From contig NC_090696.1 in assembly GCF_040954835.1 (NCBI RefSeq), forward strand, positions 52,668,222-52,732,221: a stretch of 64,000 nucleotides of DNA, read 5' to 3'. Below, in pieces: positions 23,915-34,119 of the stretch. Under the pieces are notes generated by a model that saw nothing but the letters and a program-made list of their open reading frames with translations, did not search any database and was not told where the DNA came from. Every line of letters begins with the position of its first letter. The first letter of the stretch is position 1. The position numbers and the translations under genes were made by a program. Source of the stretch: Lepisosteus oculatus (Eukaryota; Chordata; Actinopteri; Semionotiformes; Lepisosteidae).

Positions 23915-25899
23915 CCCTCGGGAGGGGGATCAGAATACCTCCTGGGTATCCCTGCCTGTCGTAAGAGGCGACTAAAAGGGTTGGGTCAGGAAGGGCATCC
24001 GACTAAAACCATCTTGCCAAAACCATGGTTGCAAAGAACACAAAGCACATACCGGATCGGTCGGGGCCAAGTTTAACAACGTCCGCCATTAGTGCTGTGT
24101 CCCAACAGGGTACTAATGGAAATTATGCTACTGTGGGGAAAACTGTAGAGTGGGGGCTACAGAAAAGAGACAAGGTAAAGGGGCCTGGAAGGAATGTTAA
24201 GTCAATGAGAGTGGGGAGTTGGAATGTTGGTACCATGACAGGGAGAGGGAGAGAATTGGTTGAAACCATGGCAAGGAGAAAAGTGGAGATCTTGTGTGTG
24301 CAAGAAACCAAGTGGAAAGGAAACAGCTCAAGACACCTAGGAGAGGGATACAAGATTCTACACACTGGAAAGAGTACAAAAATGAATGGAGTGGGTGTGA
24401 TAGTGTGCAAAAACCTAGCAGACAAGATAGTGAGGGTGGTTAGACACTCAGACAGGATGTCTGAGGATTATGTACAGGTGGCTTTTGAGAGTGGGTTATG
24501 GAATATCATCTCTGTATATGCACCACAGGCAGGAAGACCACAGGAGGAAAAGGATAGCTTTTTGGAAGATCTCGAAGAAGTGGTTAGCAGAATCCCAGGA
24601 AATGAAATGGTGGTAATTGGAGGAGACTTCAATGCACATTTAGGAGAGAAATGCCCAAATAATCCAGATGAACATGGTCAGAGAGGGCTAGGAGAGAGAA
24701 ATGAAGAAGGAGGAAGGCTACTAGAAACACTCCAAGCTCTTGAATTGTTTGCAGTGAACACAGGGTTCACGAAGAATTATGAGCAAAAGGTGACATACAG
24801 GAGTGGAGGCCATGATACCCAAATAGATTACATATTAGTGAGAAGAATTGATAGAGCGAAAGTCCAAGAGGTGGTGTATTGGTGCTTGAGGAAGAAAGGA
24901 GTACCAGAAAGCATGGTGAAGTTAGTTCAAGCAACTTATAGAGATGCAATTACGAAGATGATAACACAACGGGGAGAGACAAAAGAGTTTGAAATCACAG
25001 TTGGAGTACACCAAGGATCAGCACTAAGTCATTTCCTTTTCATAAACATTATTGATAAACTGACAGAGGAGGTAAGAACAGAAGTGCCTTGGGAACTCAT
25101 CTTTGCTGATGATGTGGCACTGATGGCAGATTCAGAAGTAGAACTACAGGAGAAAGTGTTCAAATGGCAGAGGAGTCTGGAAAAGGGTGGACTGAAAATG
25201 AATGCAGAAAAATCTGAAATAATGGTAATGGAGAGAAGAGGAGATACTATGACCAATGTTGAGGAGACAAATGGAAAAAAACTGAAACAAGTTGATGGCC
25301 TTAAATACCTTGGTTTAAAACTGGTAAAAGGAGGAGAAACACTGGAGGCAGTAAAACAAAGAGTGAAAGCTGGATGGAACAAGTGGAGAGAAATTACTGG
25401 AATAATCTGTGACAGGAAAATTCCTAGAAAGTTAAAGTGCAAAATATACAAGACTGTGATTAGACCTGTACTACAATATGGAGCTGAATGCTTGGCAGTT
25501 GGAAAGAGGGAAGAGAACTTGATGAGAAGAACTGAAATGAGGATGTTGAGATGGATTCTGCAGATTTCAATGAAGGATAAGATCAGAAATGAAGAAATCC
25601 GTAGACGATGTAGGGTGGTGGATGTGGTTGAGAAGATGCGAGAGGCGAGGTTACGGTGGTATAGACATATCATGAGGAGGGACGTTGAGGAAGTAACAAA
25701 GAGGGTCATGGAATTTGAGGTGGAAGGTAACAGAGGAAGAGGCAGGCCTAGAAAGAGATGGATAGATTGTGTGAGAAAAGATATGGAGGTATGTGAAGTG
25801 AGTGAGGAAGATGTGCTCGACAGAGACAAGTGGAGAAGAGCAACCAAAGCAGCTGACCCCAGGACAGTCTAGCACTAAGGCTGTGAAAAAGAAGAAGAA
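23915..25899 (+). mobile_element. RTE-clade LINE with 20-bp target-site duplication
   Basis: Element of 1,985 bp. The left end starts CCCTCGGGAGGGGGATC and continues with GTAAGAGGCGACTAAAAGGG, a familiar 5' leader of RTE-like LINEs. The right end is a short GAAGAAGAA tail just after the stop codon. It is flanked by GTTCTCAGATGCT-A/G-CTACAT at 23,895-23,914 and 25,900-25,919: 20 bp with one mismatch, so insertion appears recent. It lies in satellite S1. Confidence 0.9.
24025..25872 (+). CDS. RTE endonuclease-reverse transcriptase, in-frame internal deletion
   Basis: An unbroken 615-codon frame. The N-terminal part is an AP-type endonuclease (WNVGTM near residue 65, CVQETKW near 92, GGDFNAHLG near 198, and the C-terminal HDTQIDYILVRR near 265-277). 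The frame then passes directly into late RT: GVHQGSALS near 327 and the catalytic FADDVALM near 359-366. It ends with the RTE C-terminal region (LRWYRHIMRRD, GRPRKRWIDC). RTE proteins are usually about 1,000 residues; RT motifs before the HQGS block are missing, so a deletion near residue 280 joined the two parts in frame. Predicted inactive in RT; the endonuclease could still fold. Start taken as the first ATG; an earlier start is not visible. Confidence 0.85.
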   Translation: MVAKNTKHIPDRSGPSLTTSAISAVSQQGTNGNYATVGKTVEWGLQKRDKVKGPGRNVKSMRVGSWNVGTMTGRGRELVETMARRKVEILCVQETKWKGNSSRHLGEGYKILHTGKSTKMNGVGVIVCKNLADKIVRVVRHSDRMSEDYVQVAFESGLWNIISVYAPQAGRPQEEKDSFLEDLEEVVSRIPGNEMVVIGGDFNAHLGEKCPNNPDEHGQRGLGERNEEGGRLLETLQALELFAVNTGFTKNYEQKVTYRSGGHDTQIDYILVRRIDRAKVQEVVYWCLRKKGVPESMVKLVQATYRDAITKMITQRGETKEFEITVGVHQGSALSHFLFINIIDKLTEEVRTEVPWELIFADDVALMADSEVELQEKVFKWQRSLEKGGLKMNAEKSEIMVMERRGDTMTNVEETNGKKLKQVDGLKYLGLKLVKGGETLEAVKQRVKAGWNKWREITGIICDRKIPRKLKCKIYKTVIRPVLQYGAECLAVGKREENLMRRTEMRMLRWILQISMKDKIRNEEIRRRCRVVDVVEKMREARLRWYRHIMRRDVEEVTKRVMEFEVEGNRGRGRPRKRWIDCVRKDMEVCEVSEEDVLDRDKWRRATKAADPRTV

Positions 25900-26049
25900 G
25901 TTCTCAGATGCTGCTACATGTTCTAAAATGTTTCAAAAAGTGTTTCATATTTCAAACTTTATTTTCAAACTTTGTGCCAAAGTGCACCAAAATGTCCTAA
26001 AATGTTCCCAGTTTTCACAAGTGTTCCCAAAAAGAATAAAGTCAGTACT

Positions 26050-26960
26050 TAATGGTATTAAAGGTGTGGATCTGAAACTAGGTTGGGAGAGAGAAACAAA
26101 GAGGCAGTGTAATGTGCATGAAGGGTTTGGGAAGAAACACACTGATGGAAAAGAAGGGCATGTAGCTGAGACTGGACTGGGAGCAAAACACAATAGGAAG
26201 TACTTATTATGTCTATGAAGCGTATGGAGCAGACACTGAGCTGGGAGATTCCACAATAAATGGAAATTAAGTGGGTGGAGATGAATAATGCTCAATAATG
26301 CTCCATATGTCTACATGTAAATATTTCATGATGTATTTGTATTGTTAACGTCGTTTTTTATGTTAATTGTACTTGTTTTGCTTTTGCAAAAATGATTTTA
26401 CCCATTGATCATGCCAATCAAGCATCTTGAATTGAATTGAACAAATGCTGTTCTAAGGGACATGAAGGCTGACATTGACATGAAGGGTGTAGAGCTGCTA
26501 GGGTGGGGAGAGTGAGACACAAGGCAATGTGATTGGAGTTCATAGTGGTTTGGGAAGAAACACAGAGGCAGGGACACGAACGGCATGAAGCTGACACTCG
26601 ATTGGTAGAGAAACACAGAGGAAGGATCATGGGCATGAAGGATATGGAGCAGAGACTGGAGAGGGAGAGAGAAATATGGAGGATGTCAACAGTTTGGAGT
26701 TCACATAGGTGATAGAGAGGAAATGAAGGGCTTGACGTTGACAAGGGATATAAAGCTGGGATACATTGACACAGATGCACATGAAGAATGTGGAGCTCAC
26801 ATTAGGTTAGGTGAGAAAGAAACACACAGGAAGTACTTATGGGCATGAAAGGTTGGGAGATGAAACTGGACGGGGAGAGAGACACAGAGACAGTATTAAG
26901 TGGTTTGGAGCTGACATGGGTCTGTGGAGAGAGACAGCAACCCATAGGTGGAGTTTACTG
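26050..26960 (+). repeat. Degenerate minisatellite S2, forward orientation
   Basis: Repeated variants of GGGCATGAAGG, GGAGCTGACACT and GGGAGAGAAACACAGAG at roughly 60-75 bp intervals. It is the inverse of the sequence at 18,585-18,930. Overlapping ORFs on both strands reflect the repeat. Confidence 0.65.
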
Positions 26961-27046
26961 GCCCGGGTAAGGGAAACTCCAAGATCTTTAGTATTGAAGT
27001 GGGAGATGTAAATATCCAGCATTGCAATATTACCGCTTAACCACAT

Positions 27047-27456
27047 TGTGGAAGGTGTTGCATAACAAAAGTTATGCTAAGATGCAGTAAAGCTGGCTTG
27101 CTTTAGCAGCCCCAGGAACTTAACGCTAACAACAACACTTAACATAACAAAAGCCAGGACCAACACCCACAAGCATACCATAAACAGGATAAAGCAGATC
27201 AATGCTTTCTGCATATCAAAGGACAGAACCTAGAGCAGGACAGAGCAAGACAAGGAGCAATTACATATCAAAGAACAGGATAAGCACTCAGATTGTGAAA
27301 CAAACTTTCTAACTCTATATAAGTGTTGGGAACCCCTTGCAATGTGTCTGTTCTGTGGGGCAGACCCAGCACGCATTGCTGTCTTTATTGAGCTCAATAA
27401 AACTGAATCTGCACAAGACTGTGTCCTGTTCCTCTGATGGAGAATTTACCACAACA
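27047..27456 (+). mobile_element. ERV-type solo LTR
   Basis: About 410 bp with LTR architecture: TG start (TGTGGAAGG or TGTTGCATAAC), a TATA-like CTATATAAG at about 27,316, a poly(A) signal CAATAAAACTG at about 27,398 and an end at CCACAACA. TGTTG at 27,056 and CAACA at 27,456 form a 5-bp terminal inverted repeat. No matching target duplication was found for either start, so boundaries are uncertain. No internal viral genes are attached. It abuts a Penelope remnant. Confidence 0.6.
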
Positions 27457-28230
27457 GTATTATCTATGTCTTAGTTCAAGTAGGTAGCTGCGTCAGCATG
27501 CGTAGGCTGCAAAGGAACAGAGAACGGTCAGAAAAAAGGGTACCGATGGAGGAATCGTCCTCTAAAATGAAGTAGTTGTTAAAGATGGTCCTGGGGATAG
27601 AAAGTGTGTTAGGGTGGTAGGGAAGCACCAAGGGAGTACGGTTGTGAGACGAGGAGTTCCTGGTCTGAGGATTGTTTTTGGCCCGGGTGATGAATAAGAA
27701 TGCATTTTGAGGTGGTTCTGGAAATCCATGTCGTCACTGCAGTCAATGTAGCCTGAGGAACAGTGCAAAGGGAGAGAGTTTTTGGTGTGAGTAGGGTGAA
27801 AGGAGCTGTACAGGAGATAGCTGTGTAAATCTGTGGTAGAGAGTCATGGATGGTTAATAAATAAATATATGTCTAGAAATAGAAGAGTGGTGGAAGATAT
27901 GTTAACTGTATATTTGAGGGACGGGTGAGAGTTAGTGAATTGATGCAGGAAGTGCTCTAGCTGGTCATTAGCAGTCATCAATGTATCGCTTGTAGAGTTC
28001 AGGGACAAAGCCAGTATAGAAAGCAAAGAAGCATTCTTCTACCCAGCCGACAAAAATATTGGCATAGCTAGTTTCCATCCTGGTGCCCATGGCCACTCCA
28101 CTAATTTGCTGATAAAAAGGTTATGAAATGAGAATGCATTCAGTGTGAGTAATAACCTTTTTTATTAAAAAACAGCTCTCGGATCATCAACTGGATCAGG
28201 AACTCCTGGTCTCACAACCACATTCCCTTG
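27457..28230 (-). mobile_element. Penelope-like element, reverse transcriptase remnant
   Basis: Minus-strand frames at about 28,110-27,850 contain ISGVAMGTRMETSYANIFVGW, KRYIDDC and NDQLEHFLHQFTNSHPSLKYT with LLFLDIYLF, the order seen in Penelope-type RT. A following frame (27,768-27,562) continues into the connector before the GIY-YIG domain; no GIY-YIG domain was recognised. The 3' border at 27,480-27,525 carries the terminal string CAGCATGCGTAGGCTGC, also near 10,070 and 37,850. Decayed. Confidence 0.7.
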
Positions 28231-28261
28231 ATGCTTCCCTACCACCCTAACACTTTCTGTC

Positions 28262-28360
28262 CCCAGGTCTTTCTCACACCTGAAGAAGGCTTCACAGCCG
28301 AAATGTTGTGTTTCCTTTCTTTTCAGCATGCAATAAACCTGTTATCTGTTCCTTATCTAC
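28262..28360 (+). repeat. Penelope terminal repeat with hammerhead-like core
   Basis: Contains CTGAAGAAGGCTTCACAGCC followed by GAAATG. CTGAAGA, a short GGC...GCC stem and GAAA have the order of a hammerhead ribozyme core (CUGANGA, stem II, GAAA). After it comes GCATGCAATAAACCTGTTA. Copies are at 6,105 (minus), 9,985 and 37,958-38,125. Penelope elements are known to carry hammerhead motifs in their terminal repeats; cleavage competence of this copy is not established. Confidence 0.5.
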
Positions 28361-28590
28361 AGTATGTCTTGCTGTCTCTCCCCCAGCCCAGTGTCAGCTT
28401 CTTGATTTTCATTTCCATCAGAATTGCCTCTATGTCTCTTTTTCTCCCTACCCAATATGCCCTACTTCCTTCATTTCCTTCAGTACAGTTTCTATTTCTC
28501 TCTGTTCAAGCCCAGTGTAATCTCCAAACCCTTTGTCCATGAATACTGTCAATATGCCTCCCACCCAGCAGAATTGGAAGCTGTTTGGAT
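28361..28590 (-). repeat. Degenerate minisatellite S2, second reverse block
   Basis: Motifs TGCTGTCTCTCCCCCAGCCC, AGTGTCAGCTTC and TGCCTCTATGTCTC parallel those at 18,585-18,930 and are inverse to 26,050-26,960. Confidence 0.55.
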
Positions 28591-28618
28591 TTTGGGAGGT
28601 GTGGGAATTCTGAGATTA

Positions 28619-29232
28619 TATACTGATGGAAAAAAGAAATGCATCATTTTCTGTAATGAGAATACTATAGTTATATCTTACGTACTTTCACAAAAAGTTG
28701 TTGATTTGTTTTAAGCCCTCTGCCCAGCAATACAGCTTGTGCAGTGAGGCATTGCAACTTGCCAATCACATGCACTTTTACCCAACAAGGTCCAGGTGGA
28801 ACAATGTCTGATCAGGTCACCTTTAAAAGCGTCTTAATTCAAATCTTAGGTCACTGCAAGAAAAAGGCCACACTGTTTTCTGTATATTCCATAATGCATT
28901 GAATGTCACCAGAAGCAAGGGAGAGGGCCATTGGCATGTTTCAGACAGGCATGTCATGTGCTAGTGTTGCCAGACACTATGGAGTAATCCACTCCACTGT
29001 GTCCCGACTGCAGAGTAGGTTTCAGCAGACTGGCAGGACAGATGACCATCCAAAATCCGGTCGCCCTCGAGTGACCACACCAGAGCACGACTGTCACATC
29101 AGACTGGTCCATCTGAGAGATAATTTTAGATTTGCCACCTGTACTGCTGCTGAAACTGCAGGAAGAAACAATGCCTGTATCAGTAACAGGACAGTGAGGC
29201 TCCATGCTACTGGCCTCAAAGAAAGGTGACCT
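28619..29232 (+). mobile_element. Tc1/mariner element, 3'-truncated
   Basis: A terminal-repeat-like start TATACTGATGGAAAAAAG is followed by about 280 bp of leader and a transposase frame from ATG 28,903 to 29,229 (108 codons). The protein has the Tc1 N-terminal paired-type HTH (RERAIGMFQTGMSCASVARH, then HSTVSRLQSRF) and the GRPR motif before the second HTH. The DDE catalytic domain is absent and no right terminal repeat is found, so only the DNA-binding half remains. Confidence 0.8.
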
Positions 29233-29259
29233 TTCAGGGGTGTCTCAGTAACTAAGGTT

Positions 29260-30240
29260 GTGTTGTTTGGTTGGTGCTGTGATTGGTTGACTTTGATTCA
29301 TGTTGATAAATTGCACCGTCATGAGTTAGGTTGGTGTCAGTGAGCTTCAGGACCCTCTGGCTGAGGGGGCTCTTCTGTAGGCTCAGCTTTTTGCTCAGCG
29401 GGGCCTTTTTGTGGTAGTTCTTGTCACTGGTTGTTAGGTGTAGCCAAAAGTTTAATTGTCCTCTTCTGTATATTGATTAGCAATAGGTATTGGCCTAATT
29501 CAGCCCTGTATGTATTTGTTAGGAGTTTTACTCTGCACATGGGGGATGTTTTTATCAATGTAGTAGTATATATGTGGTATCTGTCCCATTTAGTATAATC
29601 CTGGTCTGTGAGTGGATCCCACACTTCACTGCCATAGGTTGCAATAGAATGGATTACACTTTCAAATATTCAGAGCCAGATTTTAATGGCAGTGTTGATA
29701 TTGTAGAGCCTCCTAATGAGTGTAGAAATCCCTGCGCACCTTCTTGGGTGCTCTTCCTGCCAGGTCCAAACTCCCAAATGACTGGGATGTGCAGCTGGTT
29801 GTGTGTTCCAATGGGTTATTTTTTAGTGTAAAGTGGTAACTTTTTCCCTGAGACCTGTTTTTCTTTTTGAAAACCATGAGTCTGGTTTTCTCCAGATTGA
29901 CTATCATTGCTTAGCTCTGCCAGTACTGCACCAGCAGTGCCAGACTGCAGCTGTCCCCATTCTGTGGGCAACAGGAGGACCAAGTCATCAGTGTAAAGCA
30001 TAAACTTGATCTTTGTTTCATGTATTGTGAGGTCTGGTGCTGCACACCGTTCCAACACCCCTGCATGGTCATTGACATAAATATTGAACTGTGTTGGGAT
30101 CAGGTTGCAGACCTATCTCACCCCACACCCTGAATGAAGAATTCTCTTTTTGTTTCTGATCTTCACTGTGCAACAATTCTCTGAGTACATTGGCTTTATT
30201 ACATCATAGACTTTACCGCATATACCATTTTGAAGAATCT
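29260..30240 (-). mobile_element. LINE reverse transcriptase C-terminal fragment
   Basis: Minus-strand frames: KFMLYTDDLVLLLPTEWG (the YxDD catalytic box, near 29,990), then DSQSGENQTHGFQKEKQ in a shifted frame, GSEVWDPLTDQDYTKWDRY near 29,600 and YRAELGQYLLLINIQKR near 29,490. This follows the same fish LINE family as 11,846-12,090. Several frameshifts; 5'-truncated and inactive. Confidence 0.7.
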
Positions 30241-31730
30241 GTAAAACAGTCCTTTGCTCCACATTAAATCAATTGCTTGATTTTTTAAATGAGAAAAGCA
30301 AGAAAATATGTTTCTATTGTTTCTTGGTGGACATGTTTGATTGTAAAAGGGTGCAAGATGTAAATGTGATCAGTTGTCTGGCACTTTGGTATTCCTACCA
30401 AAGTGCCAATCTCATAATCTGACACAGCACTCTGTGCTCAGTAATGAATAAAGGCCAGGACATTTTTGTTGGCTAGTTCTTCTGGTTTTGATTTATTTAA
30501 AATAATCAAATTTTCCCCAAAACTGTTTTGATTTATTGACACCTCTATTGATTTATTGAGCTTCTGAGAGTTGTATGTTTGTGGTTCTTTAGGGTGTTTG
30601 TGGTGTTTTACAATCTTGTAATATCTGAGGCATTGTGTGTTTCTCTGTTTTTGGTTTGATTGATCTTGCAGTGCTTTTCGAGTATTTCTGCAGGTTTCTG
30701 TTCTTCTTTTGCTTTTGTCTTTTGAGTTGCTTTGCATTAATTCTTTTTCATTTTCAACCGCAGTAAAGTTAGCATGAAGTTGAATATTTACTAGATTTTG
30801 GAACCTTAACAGCATTTAAACCAAATTACCTAGAGCTATCAAACTATCTTCATTTTGTCAAGCGTGATTTCCACAACCTTCACTTGTTCATTTAAATGCC
30901 TTTTTAGTTTTGAGACACAATGTTTCAGATGTCAATAACTGCAAGGAAAACAAAGAGCTTTCAAACCTCAGGTAATTTAAATAAAATGATTTATGAACAT
31001 CTTCACAACTTTTATTTTAACAATATCTATCACCTAATTGAATTTTTAGAAATATTACCTTTATGTGTATGAGCAGTTATGCATGGGAAAGAATACGGTG
31101 AACCCAGTGTTCATAATGTTCAATTGATATTTAAGCAAAATAAGTGCATATAACCATATAATATAACATATTACCACAAAACAAATTTAACATAGTTTTC
31201 AATCATGCATTGTGTTCAAGAAAGATAGGGTTCAGTCTTTCTCTGATTTCTGAAATAAATTTCTTTATTTTCTGTTTTTATTCAGATAAAGATCAACCAC
31301 ATACTGTATGTGATACATATAATCAAAAGAAAGGAACTATTTAACCAGAGCACCAATGAAGGTCAACACATTTTTTAAAAGAGCACACAGTACACAGTAA
31401 AATTCCACCTTATTTCAATGAGAAGAAATTTCTCACTTTCAACTTCATTATACACTTGAGTAATTTCACTAGTGTATAATGGCTGTCATTGCCGTCGTTT
31501 AAGAAATACGATTTATGAATAACTTGAAAAAGATATCTTGAGATGTCAAAAAGAAGTAAATTAATGTCTATAGTGTGGTAGCAAATCCATCAGACCCTGG
31601 TTATGGAGCCCTCTAACTCAGCAGGTTTTGCAGATCACCATTACATGAATTTCTAGAGATATGGAACAAATCCATTGTGATGGGATGAATTAAATATTTA
31701 ATTTGTTTAATTTAACTCAACATTATCTTC
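30241..31730. other. AT-rich intergenic sequence
   Basis: The longest frame (minus, 30,438-30,815, 125 codons) is rich in Lys, Asn and Gln, resembles no family I know and is probably chance in AT-rich DNA. No element was recognised. Confidence 0.45.
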
Positions 31731-31889
31731 CAGGAGGTGGTGCCAGAAGCATCTGGTGGGACAGCATACATTTTTGTGACTGAGGTCACTGCAGATATTA
31801 AGCTGATCTGTAGTGATAGGGTTGCGAAAGTAGCTGAGAAGCAGCCAGAAAAGCTGAAGGCATTGTACACTTTTTGGGGTGTCAATAAT

Positions 31890-33008
31890 AAAGTTAGGTG
31901 AGGTTAACGCACTTCTTCAGCGTTGTGTGGAATGCAGAAATAGTGCCTCTCATTTGGCAGATTGGGTTGATGGACCTAAATTTTAAAAGTGGACACAATT
32001 CTCAGTCAGCCCTGAAAAGTCTATACAATGAGTTGTGGAAAGGCAATTCTGTCTTAGCTGTCCTCGAATACTGGAGGAACAATGCAGATTCCATCCTGGC
32101 AGTGAAACAGTACACCAACTATCTGTGCTCGCATGAACATTTGAGGGGACATAGGAGGTAAGGTTAACGACCGTGTATCCTGGGATGTCTTGCGGGAGGA
32201 GTTGTGGTTGTATGAGGTGAGAGGGCTCATACAACCATCCAGTGTGCCATCCAGTCCTTAATTTGCAGAGCAAGTAAACTATTAGTTTTTAGTGCTGAAA
32301 CTGCATTCTCTGAGTTACCTTGAGCTTGTTCTAAGTGGGTAGAGGACTTGTTTACTCTCCAGTTTGTGATTTTCATGGACAGAATATCAGGATGCAGCTG
32401 AGGCTTTTAATGTATCCATCCAGTCTGTATATTTGAGAATTGCATTTCTACTATTTGTGGATGACGTTGTCCTCTTTGCTTCATTCAACTGTAATCTCTG
32501 GCATGCATTGGAAAGATCTGCAGCTGTGTGTGACATGGGCAGGAAAATATTTCCTTCATGTTTCTGTCCCACAAAAAAGTGGCTTGCTCTCTCCGGGTGA
32601 GGAGGGACCAGCTGACCCAAGTGGAAAAGTTTAAGTATTTCACAGTCATGTTCACAAGCGAGGGAAGAGGGAGTTACAAGATTGACCAGCGGATTGACAG
32701 TAAACTATAATGGTGAAGTGGAAGTTGAGTTTTCAGATGAAGCTCTCACTTTTCCAGTTAAGCTATGTCCTCACCTATAGTCATGAGTTTGGGTAGTGGC
32801 CAAAAGAATGAGATCACAGGTACAAGTGTTGGAGATCAGATTTCTCATCTGCAGTTGTGGGCTTACTCTTCATGACAAAGTGAGGAACTCGTCTCCATGT
32901 ATTAGCCTCAAAGACATACCAAAGACTTGTGTGCCAGAGTTCTGGGTGGCCAATTCAAATCTGAGATTTCAGAAATGTTTATTGATTCTATCAGGAGAGA
33001 CTGGATAA
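31890..33008 (+). mobile_element. RTE/Rex3-like LINE fragment
   Basis: Plus-strand translation near 32,430-32,480 reads LRIAFLLFVDDVVLFAS, the catalytic block of a common fish LINE. It is followed in shifting frames by FKYF-like, VLTYSHEFG and a RSDFSSAVVGL-like stretch matching the order of the C-terminal half. Many stops. The upstream part from 31,890 is ambiguous. Confidence 0.6.
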
Positions 33009-33213
33009 AATGTCCAACCCTTAACTTCTTCTGAGTGACACACAAAGGTTTAATATTTAGATTTCAGAACATGGTTTGCCCATTCATTTGATACCAAACA
33101 ATCATAGCCATCTTCTTCCTGAAATAATTATGGTGACCTTAATTGTATTTTAATCTAATATTTTCATTGTAGCTTTCTGTAAGGGAATGAAGTAGGTGAC
33201 TTCATGCCTTTAA

Positions 33214-33974
33214 GCTGGCGTCACACTACACGACTCGACACAACTTATAGTCAGAGAGCATGTCAAATTTAACGACTGCAGTTGCTGAATCTTGCTGCCT
33301 TTTTTGTCCTAGAGGGTGTCAAACTTTACAATTAGGAATTGCAGGCGGTGACTAATTACATGATTCCCTCACAAATTTTTTTATCATGGTTCCACATCTA
33401 GTGCACTGCGAAAGTAGTGCGAGGTATTCTTATTTCGGCAGCCAATCAACGTGGAGCACACCGGAACAGGAAGAAGAGCACCATATGTAAGTAAACAAAC
33501 AACATGGAGAATAAGCATGTAAACATCTTGAAAAATGTAACACAGACACTGTTTTCCACAAATAAACATCTTCAAAAATATAATTCTTCTTTATGAATAT
33601 AGAACAAATTTACAAAAATAAAACACGGTTAAAAATATAAAACCCCTTTAAAACAAATACTGGAAACAAATTAGCACTGCGCTATAACGTGTAATATAGG
33701 GGCACATTATCTCACAAATACACATCTGGCTCACTGCCCACCCCTACGACTTGCGACTCACTACGAGAAAATCAAACCAGTCTGATTTTATCATAGCAAG
33801 TAGCAGAGAGTTGTAGGGGCTGTTAAGAGCGCTATGACTGAGTCGCTTAGGGTGTCACACAACACAACTGACAGAAACTGGCGCTCGCTGCAACTCACTG
33901 TGATTTTCTTACGATCATGTAAATCAAGGCTATGACTAAAAATCCTAGGAAAAGTTGTATAGTGTGACGCCGGC
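33214..33974. mobile_element. MITE with GC(T/C)GGCGTCACACTA termini
   Basis: A left end GCTGGCGTCACACTACACG and a right end whose reverse complement is GCCGGCGTCACACTATACA form terminal inverted repeats of about 20 bp with 3 mismatches. The 761-bp interior has no transposase; subterminal regions repeat CGACTCA and TCACAGTGAGT-like strings. Flanks read TTTAA on the left and ATTA on the right, so the target duplication is uncertain. The termini recall PIF/Harbinger or ISL2EU-type nonautonomous elements; the superfamily is inferred. Confidence 0.7.
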
Positions 33975-34040
33975 ATTACCTATAAGGAATGAATTTTAAT
34001 ATTATTATAAAATATTAAAGCTTCTGATATACTACAAAAG

Positions 34041-34119
34041 CAAAGGGAGAGGTTTGTATCCCTCTACAAACCTCTCCCTTTGGGGGGTATGGATGGTAGT
34101 ACCATACTATGGTATGGTA
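34041..34119. other. Perfect 18-bp hairpin and adjacent 8-bp hairpin
   Basis: CAAAGGGAGAGGTTTGTA (34,041-34,058) and its exact reverse complement (34,065-34,082) are separated by 6 bases. A second inverted repeat, TACCATAC and GTATGGTA with a 4-base spacer, lies at 34,100-34,119. No gene is adjacent. Confidence 0.8.

Noticed and set aside
25029..25847. 272-codon minus-strand ORF
   Set aside because: It is antisense to the RTE reading frame, rich in Ser, Leu and Phe, and has no recognisable domain.
30438..30815. 125-codon minus-strand ORF as a gene
   Set aside because: Composition (Lys, Asn, Gln) is that of random AT-rich sequence and no splice or family evidence supports it.
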